Part shown: one piece after another, positions 43,691 to 55,263 of the stretch
How the letters are laid out: each line of letters opens with the position of its first letter
Numbering within the stretch: the first letter of the stretch is position 1
Assembly (NCBI RefSeq): GCF_001625195.1
Contig: NC_054390.1
Coordinates: 248,001-312,000 of the forward strand
Origin: Drechmeria coniospora
Lineage: Eukaryota; Ascomycota; Sordariomycetes; Hypocreales; Ophiocordycipitaceae
Length of the DNA: 64,000 nt
Direction of reading: 5' to 3'
Position numbers and translations under genes: made by a program
The notes under the pieces: model-generated
What the model was told of the DNA's origin: nothing
The model's database searches: none
The model's input: only the letters and a program-made list of their open reading frames with translations

Positions 43691-46600
43691 CAGATGGGCG
43701 GGAGAGGACAGAGCCGCTATCGACGGCGGCCGGGCGAGAAAAAGGCAACGTGACGATGGAAAGGTGGTCGTTGGTGTTGCTTGCGGGCGGGGGAAGCAAG
43801 TGTCGTCGATGGCGGCTTATTGCTTTGCCACTGTGCCACCTCGTCGTCGGCCGGTTCCCTCGCGTGTCTTGAGAGGAGAATGAGCCAAGGAGAGGGCAAG
43901 ATGGATCGATGTGTAGAGGGTTGAGTCGGAGGGAGAAAAGGTGGACATGGCGAGAGGCATGGTCGAGGTTAAGTACGATGTGTGCGCGTGTAAGTGGAAG
44001 GCAGCACGGAGTACATGTGTACGCTGTCGATGCATGGCAAGTACTGTACATGAACGGCAAGAGGTACGGAGCTCTTGGACGTGGCGCCGATGACTGCTTG
44101 CACGGCCACTCGTGCTGTACAGGTACCTGCGAGGCCGGGGCAGCAGGCCGGACGGAAAGTGGCCGGCCAGGCCAGCGCCAAGTATCTGTACTTGCCGCCA
44201 CTACCACGGGATGGCAAGCACCGTGGCGTTGGACGGCGCCATTGGCCGGCAGCGCCTCCGCCCCCCCACCCTCGCCACCCTTTCACTTCCGTTGCACTTT
44301 CCCTTCCACGTCCCTTGCCACTTCCCCTTCCACTTCCCTGCCCATGGTCCCACTTGCCTTGCCTCTCCTCGCCACAGCCGACGAGCGGCCGTGGCACATG
44401 CTGGGCCTGACCAGGGTAGATGCCGTTAGCGAGCCGCGGCGACGACGGGAGAGGTCCCTAACGCGCTGTACATGTACTTGCTTGCCTGTGGCGCACCTGC
44501 AAGTGCTTGCGAGTGCAAGTACAGTACGGAGCACCGTGGCCTCGCTCGCCTTGGTTGGTTCCGATCCATCAAGCCATCGATGTGCCTTGCTTGCGCCGTA
44601 GTTGCACAGTCGGTGTAATTACTCTGTACCGCACAGGTGCCCTAATTATTACTAGATACTCTGTATCAGAGTGCCTTCTGTAAGTGTACTTGCGGCGCAC
44701 CCACACACCACCTACCGGCTTACCCCCCTGTCGAGGTGCCCCGGCTAGCAGGCCCCCTGGCGCTGGCACCCCTGCAGCTTGCTTGCTCGTGCCCCCGTGC
44801 CACCGCCGCACCCGCCAGGGCTCTCGTTTCTGCCTGGCCGGGCAGCCTCGTCATGCCGGCGGGCGACAGGCGAGGGCGTGCGACGGGCCCATCCGCCGAT
44901 GACTCCCGTCGCCGGCGCAGCGGGGAGCGTGGTGCCGATGGCGCTGCGGCTGAGTGAGCGTCACAGAGGCCCAGCGGCGGGTGCGGCCCTGCCGGCGACG
45001 ATGGGCGTGCACGGGGGGGGGGGGGCGCGGCGCGACGGGGAGGGCATCGTGTCGTGGACCGAAATCCACGACGACGGACGGCACGACGAGTCGTCCTCTC
45101 TCTCCCCGACTATGGCCCCGGTCAGAGGAGGGAGCCGGTTCGAAACGGGCGCACACGCCTGGGTCGCCGATTCGGAGGCCTCGCTGCCGACCTCGTCGCC
45201 GTCGACTTGCCTCGTCGTTGCCTGCCTGCTGGTCCCCTGGGGGGGGTCGGCGCCAATGCACAGGCACCACCTTGGCAGCCAGCGGCGGCCGTAAGTACCT
45301 GGTACGCAGCGACCTCGCCGTCGCCGGTGTGGCCGTCGCGCAAAGTCCTCCCCGCACGTCGTACCGTGTACTTGCTTGCCTCGATGCGAGGACCGGCGCG
45401 AGCACCGACGGAGCATTGCACGCCAGCACCGCACGGAACGTGCTGTTCGTCCTTTAGTGCTCGAGCACCCACCAAGGCACCACTGTAGGTGGTGGGCACT
45501 AGGTGGTGGTGATCAATGTACGGCGCACGCTTCGGTGCTCTGCATACGCTGGTTGGTGGTGCCTTGGCCCACGACGCCCACGCCCACGCCCACGCCCACG
45601 CGCCCGCGCCCACCACGGCGCCTGGCATCGGTGCTCTGGGCTCCAGCGCTTGCCGCCCCCCTAGGTGCATGCACCGTCGCTGCAGAGGCCCCGGATGCGA
45701 CCGAGAGTTGGTTGGTGGCCATGTGCCGTGCAAGAAGCCCAAGGCTCGACGGAGTTTCAACCACTGGTGCGAGCGCGAATGTCGACGGCAAATAGATGCA
45801 GGTGGTCTCGCTCGCCTTTGTTGGTTCCCATCCATCAAGGCGTCGGCGTGTCTTGCTTCGAGGCCCGCCGTCCAGAGCACCTACAGCAAGCGGCAGGCTT
45901 AGGTACCTGTACGTGCTGTAATGATTAGTGCTAGGTACCTACTTAGGTGCCTACTGTTAGTAGTGCTCCGCACCTATCCTATCCCACTCACCTCACCTCT
46001 AGGGAACAGTCAATACACGCTACCGAGTGCAGAGCGAGGCTGGGCGTTTCCCCTACAACTACACCTGACACGGAGTCCATGTGTCGCTGCAATTGTGCAG
46101 GCGTAGAAGTTTTCTTCCCCCATGTGCCCTCGAGGTTCCTTTGCGCTGCACTCGCCGAACGAGGTACGTCTAGACACTGGCGCGACCGCATGCGCGACGA
46201 CTCGACATTACTACTAGGTACCTATAGTAGGTGCCTTGTCAGCCATCGCCCGTCCCTGAAGCGGCAGAGGCAGAGCGTAGCGGTCGCGTCACGCAACGAC
46301 CAGCAGCGATTACATCTGCATGTGCCGTACGGAGCACCGGGTATGTGTACACGCACAGGCAGCAGGTTCGTGCCGTGTACAGAGTGCTCCGTGGCCAGCA
46401 GTTGTATTTCGACAGACTTCACGAGCCGACGAGGGACCCAACTGACCAGCCGGTGCTGACTGTACCTGTCGAGTTCCTGCGAGTTCAAGTAGTGCATGTG
46501 CATGTTGACTTCCTGCAAGTTCAAGTAGGTGCCTGGCCTTTGGCAGGTGTTCATTGCTTACCAGGTACTCACAAGTGGGTGCTGCTTAGAGTCCTCCGTC

Positions 46601-47867
46601 GTACTCCGTACTCCTTCAACCATCCGTCGTCGCCAGGGTGCCTGCGCGGACACGTGCCGTCTTTGCTCGCCCGAACCCTGGCACCGAGGTCCTGGGAGCC
46701 CATGGTAGGCGGCGACAGTTGCTCTCGGATGGCCCCATGACATCACTGCCTCCTCCACCCGTTCTCGGGACGCGATGCACGTCATGGGAAAATCTTCACA
46801 GAGTGTCTCATATGCCGTGTCTGCAAGCATGAGCATGCGTCTGGGGGCAGGCCCATGCTTTGCGACGAGCCCACGCACGTGCTTCCCTGGCCGTCGAGCA
46901 TGGCGCCGATGCACGCCACCGGCATTGCTCATCGTGTCTCTCGTCGCCCGCACGGGGCAGCCGGGGGCCGTCGGGAAGACCAAACTCGAGCGGATTCCCC
47001 TTGGTGATTCGACGCCGCATGACTGGTGACGCATGCCCTCTCGCCCTCCCTTTCCGTGGTGTGTGTTGCGACCTCGCCGTGCCGTCGTTCGGTGGCCGGG
47101 ACGTGGACCTGGTCGCTCCCCTCGAAGCCTCCAGGCCCTCGGTGTGCATGTCCTCGGTGTGGCCGAAAACGCCTCTCTCGTGGGACGCTCGCGATGATGA
47201 TGATGACGACGACGAGTCGCGACATCAACCGCCGCTGGCTGCGCCTACCGCCGAGCTAGAGTCCGAGTCGAGTCGAGGCGTGACCTCGAGAGCCCCGGAC
47301 GCCACGGGTAAGAAGCGTCCGGCGTCGACGCGGGACCCTCAGAGTTTTCGGCATCGTGGCGGGTGCGTTTGTCGACGGCGGCCTCATCCGTTCGTGCTCG
47401 AGCCCGAGATAAAAAAAGAAAAAAAGGTCAGACATGCTGGCAGGGTGGTCCGGCCCCCCCCCGGCAGTGAGGCCTCAGGTGTCAGCGCATTCCGTCCGTC
47501 TCGTTCCTGCCGTTGGTGGGGCCGGCTGTCGGCATGGGCGAATGTCGGAAGGCTCAGTGGCTGCGCCTTCCGCCCATCTGACGCCGTTCCTCACTGGTGC
47601 ACCCAGGTGCCGCCCGCAGCATGTACATGACGAGCCTGCGGTACATCGACGAGCCTGCGGCGGTACTTGAACGAGTCGAGGTATGCCATCGTCGCAAAAG
47701 TAACTCGCGCCGGGGACGGCCCGGTAAAGGTACTTGCGTGGCGATAGGCACCTTTTCCGCTCCTTGTACCTCGTCCGAGACGTCCAAGTACCGATTGTAC
47801 AGCCAGTACTTATGCTACGAGACTCGATGGGGGCCAATTGCTTTGTCATCAGCTCGTGGGCAAGGTG

Positions 47868-47980
47868 TCTTTTCCTGTCTTGCTTCCTGTCTTTTCCTGT
47901 CTTGCTTCCTGTCTTTTCCTGTCTTGCTTTCTGTCTTTTCCTGTCCTGCTTTCTGTCTTTGCCTGTCTCGCTTTCTTCCC
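47868..47980. repeat. ~22-bp minisatellite (CTTTTCCTGTCTTGCTTCCTGT)
   Basis: About five copies of CTTTTCCTGTCTTGCTTCCT plus GT, with TTCT and CCTGC variants, giving a pyrimidine-rich plus strand. Confidence 0.88.
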
Positions 47981-48540
47981 CCCCCCGGCTGGCCGTCATC
48001 CCAAGGCACCAACTGCCACTTCGATTCTCCATCCCTTCTGCGTCACGCTCGTCATCGCCACGTCGTGGGCTCTCTCGCAACCGGAGCCGTCGCCAAAATG
48101 TCCGGCAGCCTTCTCGCACCTTGACCGGCGCGTGCCCGATTGTCATGCATTCTAAATACACGCCGCCCCCGAAACGAGACTTGTGCAGCCAACGTTGGGC
48201 GATGCTCACCAACTCTTGTGAAACGGCCTCCAAAGACGGCCGGCCTCACTTCTGACGCGCGCGCGTCCCGAGGCCACGCTGCCCGTTCTTGCTACGCAGC
48301 GTTTCACATCCGCCAACTTCTGCACGACCTGCATCCTCGCATTCGTTGACCCGTGCCGGCAAGAATCTGGCATGGAATTAAAGTCTTTGCTGTCAACCCA
48401 CGATGCCCCGTGCTTCTCCCCTTTGCGGCGGCGAGTGGGTGGCCTATCCGCCCCAACAGCCCCCCCTACGTGCCGTGCTTGGATTGTCGAGCTTACCAGT
48501 CGAGCGTCTAATTTCCTGCCACTAATTCGGGCGCCCTGCT

Positions 48541-48652
48541 CCCCCACACCACCCGCTCTCCTCCTCCGCTCTCCTCCGCTCTCCTCCTCTCTCCTCCTCT
48601 TCTCTCCTCCTCTCCTCTCCTCCTCCGCTCTCCTCCTCTCCTCCTGGGAGCT
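48541..48652. repeat. CT-rich pyrimidine tract
   Basis: Runs of CTCCTCCGCTCTCCTCCTCT-type sequence over ~110 bp. It gives arginine/glutamate-rich nonsense on the minus strand. Confidence 0.88.
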
Positions 48653-49464
48653 GCCTAAACTTCGGACTGTCGGCTGACGTTTGATCGTGCGGCCGACACC
48701 ATAGGCCGCAAAAGGACGGAGCTGCCAATGGAGTGAAAAGGCTGCTCCGGGCGTGCCTTTCCTGTTGGGCCCTTCATGCTCGGCGACGGCACCTTTCGCT
48801 CCAATCGAGCAATGGATCATGGGCGAGCGAGCATCGCCATCATGGTGCTTCCCGTTCCTCGGGCATCCGCCAACGGCGATCGGCAGTATGACGTGTGGCG
48901 TACGAAGCCCATGAACGGGATGCAGACTGCCTCAGCGCCGTCATGATCTCCTTGATTCCTCTACACGCGGTCATTCCCACCGACTGTCTGCGCACCACCT
49001 CTCCCTCGCCCCCTGCCGATCTAGGGGTATTCGCTCGTCGCCTCTGTCAAAGATCGGAGCGTGGGCACCGCTCTCGCGCTTCGCCAATGTCGAGACCAGA
49101 TGTGTGCCCGCTTTGGGATATCATCTCACGCACTTGAACACGGCTTGCCTTTAACGTGTACGCAGATGGATTGTCCGCAGACAAGTTCGACGCATGTGTG
49201 CAATGCTTGCGGTGGAAATCATGACAGGATCACGCACAGCCATCTATACCTGCTTACGGATATTCCTGCCATTGCGAGGACTGTTACTTTCGAAACCATT
49301 CCACCCTTCTCTTCCACTAGGCGGCATCCCTCGGAGGGGGCGCCTTTGCGCAGCGCTCGACAGCTTCTGGCCTTGGCCTTTGCTTTTGCCATGATCCGCG
49401 CCTGTGGGGTGCGCATCGAAACAAGGCAAGATTCGTTCACCATTCATTACGAATCGAGCAACGA

Positions 49465-51298
49465 CTACACTTTGGTCATCCAATCGCCCTCAGCCTCGTA
49501 GAAAGCAACCGGCACACCGTCGCCCGGACAGCCCACAATGTCCGCCTTGTGATATTGGGCACCCCGGTCTCCCCGGTACTCGACTCTTTCGAACTTTTGC
49601 AGCAACCGGACGACTGCAATTGTCAGCATCGGTCGCGAGGAAACAAGGTTGACATCTTCTCACGTGTATAGGCCATCTCCGTCATGGCAAAGTTCTGTCC
49701 GATGCAGATCCGGGGTCCGCCGTTGAACGGCACGTACTGCCACGGCCGTGGTGTCCAACGCTCCCACCGCTCGGGGCTGTACACGGCCGGATCGGCAAAC
49801 TCGTCCGACGCGGCGGGGTACAGGTCACGACGCCGCTGCATGGATATTGTGCTGTAGAAGATGATGTCGCCCGACAGCGTCGTGATGTCTGGCTGCCCCG
49901 CCTGGCCCGGCAACGTCGAATCTTCCACTGCATCCGTCAGCCCATCGGAGCGACAAAATCGTCGAGACGACAAGGCCACGGCGTACCGCACGCTCTCACG
50001 TTGTAGGGAACCGCGGGGTACAGTCGCAGCGTCTCGTTCAGCGAGTGAGTAATATAGGTCAGCCCTTTGAGATCCTCGTACGACGGCGATCGGTCCGGGC
50101 CGATGAGCTCGAGGACCTGGGAGCGAAGCTTCTGCCAGATGGCCGGATGGCCGGACAGCTCGTATACGGTCCAAGACAGCGTCGATGCCGTCGTGTCCCG
50201 CCCGGCGAGGAGCACGGCAATGATCTGGTCCCGGATGACCTTGCGGTCGCGAGAAAACAGTGCAATGTTGTGCAGGAAGGTGAATTCCTTGTCCGACTTG
50301 GAAAGGTCCTCCAGCTGGCCGGGGGTTAGTCGCAGCGTCGCCTCGATGAAGGGCTCGATGAACTGCTCGATGAACCGGATGCCCTCGCTGTACTTTCTCT
50401 TCGGGAGAATCCTCTGGATGGGACTGGGGAGGGGTCAGAAGCTGTCACGCGGCGTGTGGCGGCAAACGTACGACAGTATGGTGAGAATCATTTGCATCCG
50501 CTGCACTTCCATAAAGACCGAAGAGAACTCGCCATGGACGCTGTTGAGAAATCGCGTCAGTGGACAAGGTCGCAACCGCAGCGGCAACGCGGCCGTGTAC
50601 GAACTTGTCAAGAGCCCCGACGCTCTGCCCTAGCAAAAAGTCCGTCGTGACATCCAGCGTCATTCGATAGAAGAGGTCGCAAACATCCACAGTCTGACCG
50701 GCAGTTGGCAGTTTGGACACGAGACAATCCGTCCATCGTTCAAAGATGTTCAGATCGCGGATCCGCTCCTTGGTGAACATGGGCCGAATCAGCGCTCGAC
50801 TGTTGTGCCACAGCTGCCCATCCGTCGTGAATATGCTGTCGCCGAGGAATGGCCGCCATGTGTCGTGAAAGACGGGTCCTTTACCGTACTGCGAAAACTT
50901 GCTGGTGAGCAGCGTTTTGATGTGGTCAGGCTCCTTCGTGAAGATGATTCTTCGGCTGCCAAAGGCCAGCTCCGAGGTGTTGGGGCAGCCTCGAGCGTGG
51001 TGGGAAAACAAATCTTCAAAGTACTCGAGGAGACGGTTGTTGGCTTGTGCGCGAGCACCCTTGATGGCGATCATCAACGCTATCGGAGCTTAGCTACGTA
51101 CGCGCAGTCAAGGAGCACGGCTCGTGCTCGATGGCGATGGGCATTACCGCTGAGATAGAAATGGGCGAGGATGGGCGCTCGCACCCCCGGCCGCTTGCTA
51201 AGGCGATACCGAAGAACAACTTGCTGACATAGTGAGAAAATTACCAAGAGGCATGGAACTCCAATGACGATGGAATACATGTCCAATGATGGGAGCAT
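49465..51298 (-). CDS. Cytochrome P450, CYP52-like, 6 exons
   Basis: A 514-aa haem monooxygenase, ER-anchored, resembling fungal CYP52/CYP539-type alkane or fatty-acid hydroxylases. Exons: 51148-51298, 50605-51088, 50472-50540, 49987-50414, 49664-49927 and 49465-49613. All five introns are 47-64 nt, GT-AG and phase-consistent. The N-terminus MLPSLDMYSIVIGVPCLLVI is the membrane anchor. Motifs: FGSRRIIFTKEPDHIKTLLT, the I-helix LLAGRDTTAS, ETLR (ExxR), WERWTPRPWQYVPFNGGP and haem-binding FNGGPRICIG with Cys ~452. The tail reads VRLLQKFERVEYRGD and DIVGCPGDGVPVAFYEA. The donor of the third intron could also lie 3 nt earlier, changing one residue. The substrate is unproven. Confidence 0.92.
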
Positions 51299-52567
51299 AT
51301 TGCTTGCAATTGCATTCCGCAGTCGAGGCGAGAGATGCGATACACTTGGCGAGATGATGGCCAGGTTCTTCGGCCAACAACGTGCAGCATGTCGCCGGGA
51401 CATTTCTCTCCTTTTAAAATACGACGCAAACAGAGTTTGCATTCATGCCAATCATCCCAAACCGTTCCTGTGCCGTGTAAGCTTTAATCAAGAGGGTGAT
51501 GTGCAGACCAAAGCGTCCGTCAGTCTTGTGATTGGCCCCCAGGGTAAGAGAATCGACTCCCATTACCCCGATGATGTAAAGAAGCGTCGACAGTCAGATC
51601 AGTATGCGACCTTGACTGTGATCTGCCCGGCGGAGCGGGGAAACAACGGCGCCCGGTCCATGACCGGATGCCATGACTGGATCGTTGCCATGACTCGGGG
51701 CGGATGCTTGGACCCTGGTAATCCTCCGAGTCCGTTCAGCATCCCCGGCTTTCACATTCTTTCGCAGTTTGTTCGCTTTTCCATGCATCGGAGAAATCCG
51801 CATCCGAGTCAACGCTGCTGCGCCGGTTCAAGTCGTTGGGATCGCGAAATTTTGCAAAGGCTGCACCCCTCATTTCCCAATGAGCCATTTATGGATGATC
51901 GGATGACAGGTTGGGGTGGATGCATACAGCTAGTAGTCGCCGTGGATGAAGTATTGTCACATATCGAGAAGCATGGACAGGTCGTTCATCGTAGCGGACC
52001 CGCTGGAACGACCTGTTTTGTCTTGGGTTGATGCTCGCCAAGCCGGTTTCGCATCGCGGTTTCGCATCGTCCATATGCCATAGCGTCACCGTGAGAACGA
52101 GGTGCAGACTGTCGCATTGTCATCGAAACTCGCACGAGAATGAAAAAAACCGCCCTGGATATGTCAGCTGCGCCAAGACCGATCGCAAGGCGACAAGGCC
52201 GACTGCAGCCAGCCTCATCCCAACCGCTCGTGATAATTACCCATCACATATCTGGCCCCATGTTAGCAGGCGATTAATCTCACCCATCGTGTCCATAGCC
52301 GACGAAGAATATCAAACCCGGGAGCTGATGGAACTCGAAGAATGAATGGCACGGCACATTCACCATGGAGGGGCAACAACAGCGAACAAGAGTGAGCCAA
52401 AGGACTTCCATGTTTCTCTGCAAGAATATAAGGATCTTGAGGATGGGACATCCGCGTGATGAAGATGCTGAAATTGGCTCGGAATTCGACCTAGATGTGG
52501 TCCAAGTTCTCGGCAGCTCGGATTTTCTAACCCCAACCTCTTACTCGCGTGCTTCTGAGGTGGCTCC
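51299..52567. other. Spacer between P450 and argininosuccinate synthase
   Basis: The P450 promoter and the argininosuccinate synthase 3' flank, both minus-strand genes. A plus-strand open frame at 51264-52031 has no family resemblance and overlaps the P450 start, so it is not called. Confidence 0.65.
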
Positions 52568-55263
52568 TCAGAGCTCGATGCCAGCCTCAGCCATCTGCAT
52601 GCCGTACTGCAGTCGAGTGAGCGTCTGCTTCCGCACCGAGGCAAAGGTTGCTTACCTTCTTGAGGCGAATCGCGTTGATGGTGATGAAGCCAGACTATGT
52701 AAAACCTGTGAGCAAACCGACATCAACGAGAGCGTCCAACCATGACTTACAGTCTCGGAGGGATCAAAGGTGGTGAGAGAATCCATCGACGCATCCTCCT
52801 CCGAGTAGAGCTTCTCCTCCGAGGTACGGCCCAGAACGTAGGCGTTGCCCTTGTACAGGAGGAGGCGAACCTCGCCATTAACCTGGTAATCGGGTCAGCG
52901 CACGCGCGCTGTTTCCAGCCAGCTCTCAAACGTACGCGCTCCTGAGAAAAGTCGAGGCTCGCTACAATCAGGTCAGCCGAGTCATTCCTCTACTAACGAG
53001 AGCGACATACGCTGCAAGAAGGCCCTTTCGGGCGAAAAGTAGAGGCCGTTGTAGAGCAGCTCGGACCACTGCTTGCTCAAGTTGTCTCGAAGGGAGCGAA
53101 CACGGCCGTCGAGAACACTGGTGCCATCAGCACAGGCAACAAACGGCGAGGGGTGCTCGCATCACTCACAGGCCCTCGATCGAAATATGAGCAAGGCGAA
53201 GGATGGTCATGCACGGGGCGTCATCTATAGATCTGTTAGCAGTTGACATTGGCAGTTCCGAGAGCACCGATGACATACAGCAACCACGGCTCTTGAGGCC
53301 GATGAACCTGACAAAGCGTGCAAAGTCAGCTGTGGGAAGACTGTCATTGTTCCCGGCAGTGTCGGCTGTACCTGTTCTCGACAATGTCCTGCCATGACGC
53401 GTTAGCCCGAGGGCACGAGGCCCGTTTCCACAGACAAGACTCACGATTCGGCCGATGCCATGCTCCTTGCCGAGAGCATTGAGAAAGTTGAACAGCTCGA
53501 GGGAGCCGGTGACGGTCTGCTTGGGAGTCTGAACCTTGACCGGAAGGCCCTTCTCAAAGTGGACAGTGATTTCGAGAGGTGTATCAGGCGCCTTGAGCGG
53601 GCTCACGGTGCGGGTCCTGCCGCGTGCTTAGCACGTTCTGTGCCACTCATTCGGGACGGGTTTCGCTTACCACATATCCTCAGGCGGAGAGGTGTTTGGG
53701 TCCTCAAGCATGCCGGCCTGTACCTGTCAGTATCAAGGTTTGGGTGCAGGCGCCAGTTCAAAGTACCTCGTAGGAACAATGGGCCAGGTTGTCGTCCATC
53801 GAGTACTTATTTTCCATCAGCAACGACATCTGGATCAAAATGCGTCAATGGACCAACCGGCTTCGCGCGAGTCGACGTCACAGGGATGCCTGGAATAATT
53901 TAGCACATTTCGCAAATCAGGATGAAACCAACGGTGAGCAGTACCCTTCTCGGCGGCGTAGTCGAGGAGATCGTTGCGTCCCTGTGAGGTCTTGTCAGCC
54001 AATGCTTCAACAGTGGCATCGTGAGAACAAACCTGGAAACGCTTATAGAAAAGAGGATCGCGCCTGGGCCAACATTGTCAGCCTACAGCCGGCACTCAAG
54101 CTTGGAGGTTGACGGGTCGTCGTACCATGGGGCGATGACCTTGATGGCGGGGTTGATGGTCAAATATGCCAGCTGCTCGAGTTAGTACCCCGAGGACATG
54201 CAACTCTCGTCGATTGGGTGTCGAGGAGCGGTGTCTCAGCCGGGTAATACGTGCCTCGAATCGAACCTGATCATTGCTGAGGATGGTGTTAGCCACATCA
54301 CATCATTTGAGCGTTTCCCAGCACACCGCTCACCCTTTGCCGGTCTACGGTGATGATTAGCCAATCCCAAGTCAAAAAAGAGGCGATTGGGTATCATGCT
54401 CAAGACTCACGCAACCGTGGGACACGAAATGGCAACTATACATTCCGTGTTAGCGCGGGCTCATGTTAGGCCGCCCCGAACGTCATGTACGAACCCCTCC
54501 TTCTCGGCGGCCTTCATCATGCCACGGGCAATGACGGGCCGAGCCAAGCTGGTACCTGAAATGGCGTTAGCAAGAGTCCAGGCCCTCGTGAACAGGGCAT
54601 GCTGACCCAAAAGATACTGGTCTTCGTAGATGGCATTCTGCGCTGGTGGCGTAAGTGGGAGACAAGGGATCCAACTGGAGGGGGTCGACGGACGCATTGC
54701 ACAGCCTTCCAGCACAGCTCCCTGCCATCAAGTCAGCTCGTTGCAGACAGCGGACGGGTTTCGAGGCCGTACTCGACGAAAACCTTGCAAAGGTCATCGA
54801 TGATCACTATACGATTCGTTCCAAGTTCAGCAACGCTGCGTCATCGACAATCTCGAGTTGGTCAGTCGGGTCGTACTCTTAGTTGCACCGATCTTGAGAG
54901 CTGCACTCATCGTGTTAGCGCCGGCGTCATCTACGACGATGGATCAGGGAGGGGACCTCACCCTTGGCCTCCACGGCAGCCCAGTCTTCCTCCTGACCAA
55001 CATTGGCCAGGTAGCAGCTTGGAAGGTGTCAGCATAGCTTCCTTTGGTCCGAGTAGAAGAAGCGGGCTGGCTACTGACACAACTTCGTAATCCTGCTCGA
55101 GCAGCCAAGCCAAGATGGTGCTCGTGTCGAGTCCACCGGAGTAGCTAAAGTACGATTAGTCGGAGCAACAAAGACACGCCAATAACGTCGACGGTCCATC
55201 ATGACGCCGGGCGGGGTTCCGTCAGACTCACGCCAAGCACACCTTGCCCTTGCTGCCGGCCAT
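52568..55263 (-). CDS. ARG1: Argininosuccinate synthase, 26 exons
   Basis: Ligates citrulline and aspartate with ATP to argininosuccinate in arginine synthesis (cytosolic). The spliced protein is 412 aa, the normal length, collinear with the family: AYSGGLDTSTI (pyrophosphate-binding loop, residues 11-21), TSLARPVIARGMM, HGCTGKGNDQVRFE, RFQGRNDLLDYAAEKG, SMDDNLAHCSYEAGMLEDP, APDTPLEITVHFEKGLPVKV, FIGLKSRGCYDAP, ending YGMQMAEAGIEL. Exons: 55232-55263, 55079-55144, 54962-55017, 54877-54900, 54773-54806, 54694-54721, 54607-54637, 54495-54555, 54411-54435, 54334-54344, 54255-54276, 54126-54172, 54033-54063, 53945-53981, 53858-53889, 53767-53805, 53671-53717, 53445-53616, 53372-53388, 53279-53307, 53170-53224, 53011-53117, 52936-52961, 52751-52882, 52656-52694, 52568-52606. 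Introns are 49-87 nt with CTAAC/CTGAC-type branch points. One is GC-AG. Confidence 0.95.

Larger units (their letters stand above)
43691..49464. other. 5.8-kb region without an assignable gene
   Basis: The upstream part is the promoter of the MCTTHV gene. GC-rich stretches at 44.8-45.5 and 46.8-47.4 kb have overlapping frames on both strands but no domain, no signal peptide and no convincing splice chain. A 22-bp minisatellite, a pyrimidine tract and a G run at ~45.01-45.03 kb occur. The 3' end of the P450 begins at 49465. A fast-evolving gene could be missed here. Confidence 0.5.

Noticed and set aside
46558..47034. 158-codon minus-strand frame in the GC-rich gap
   Set aside because: It has no signal peptide, domain or membrane segment. 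Other frames in the same stretch are equally open.
51264..52031. 255-codon plus-strand frame overlapping the P450 5' end
   Set aside because: It has no recognisable domain, overlaps exon 1 and the promoter of the P450, and shows no splice logic.
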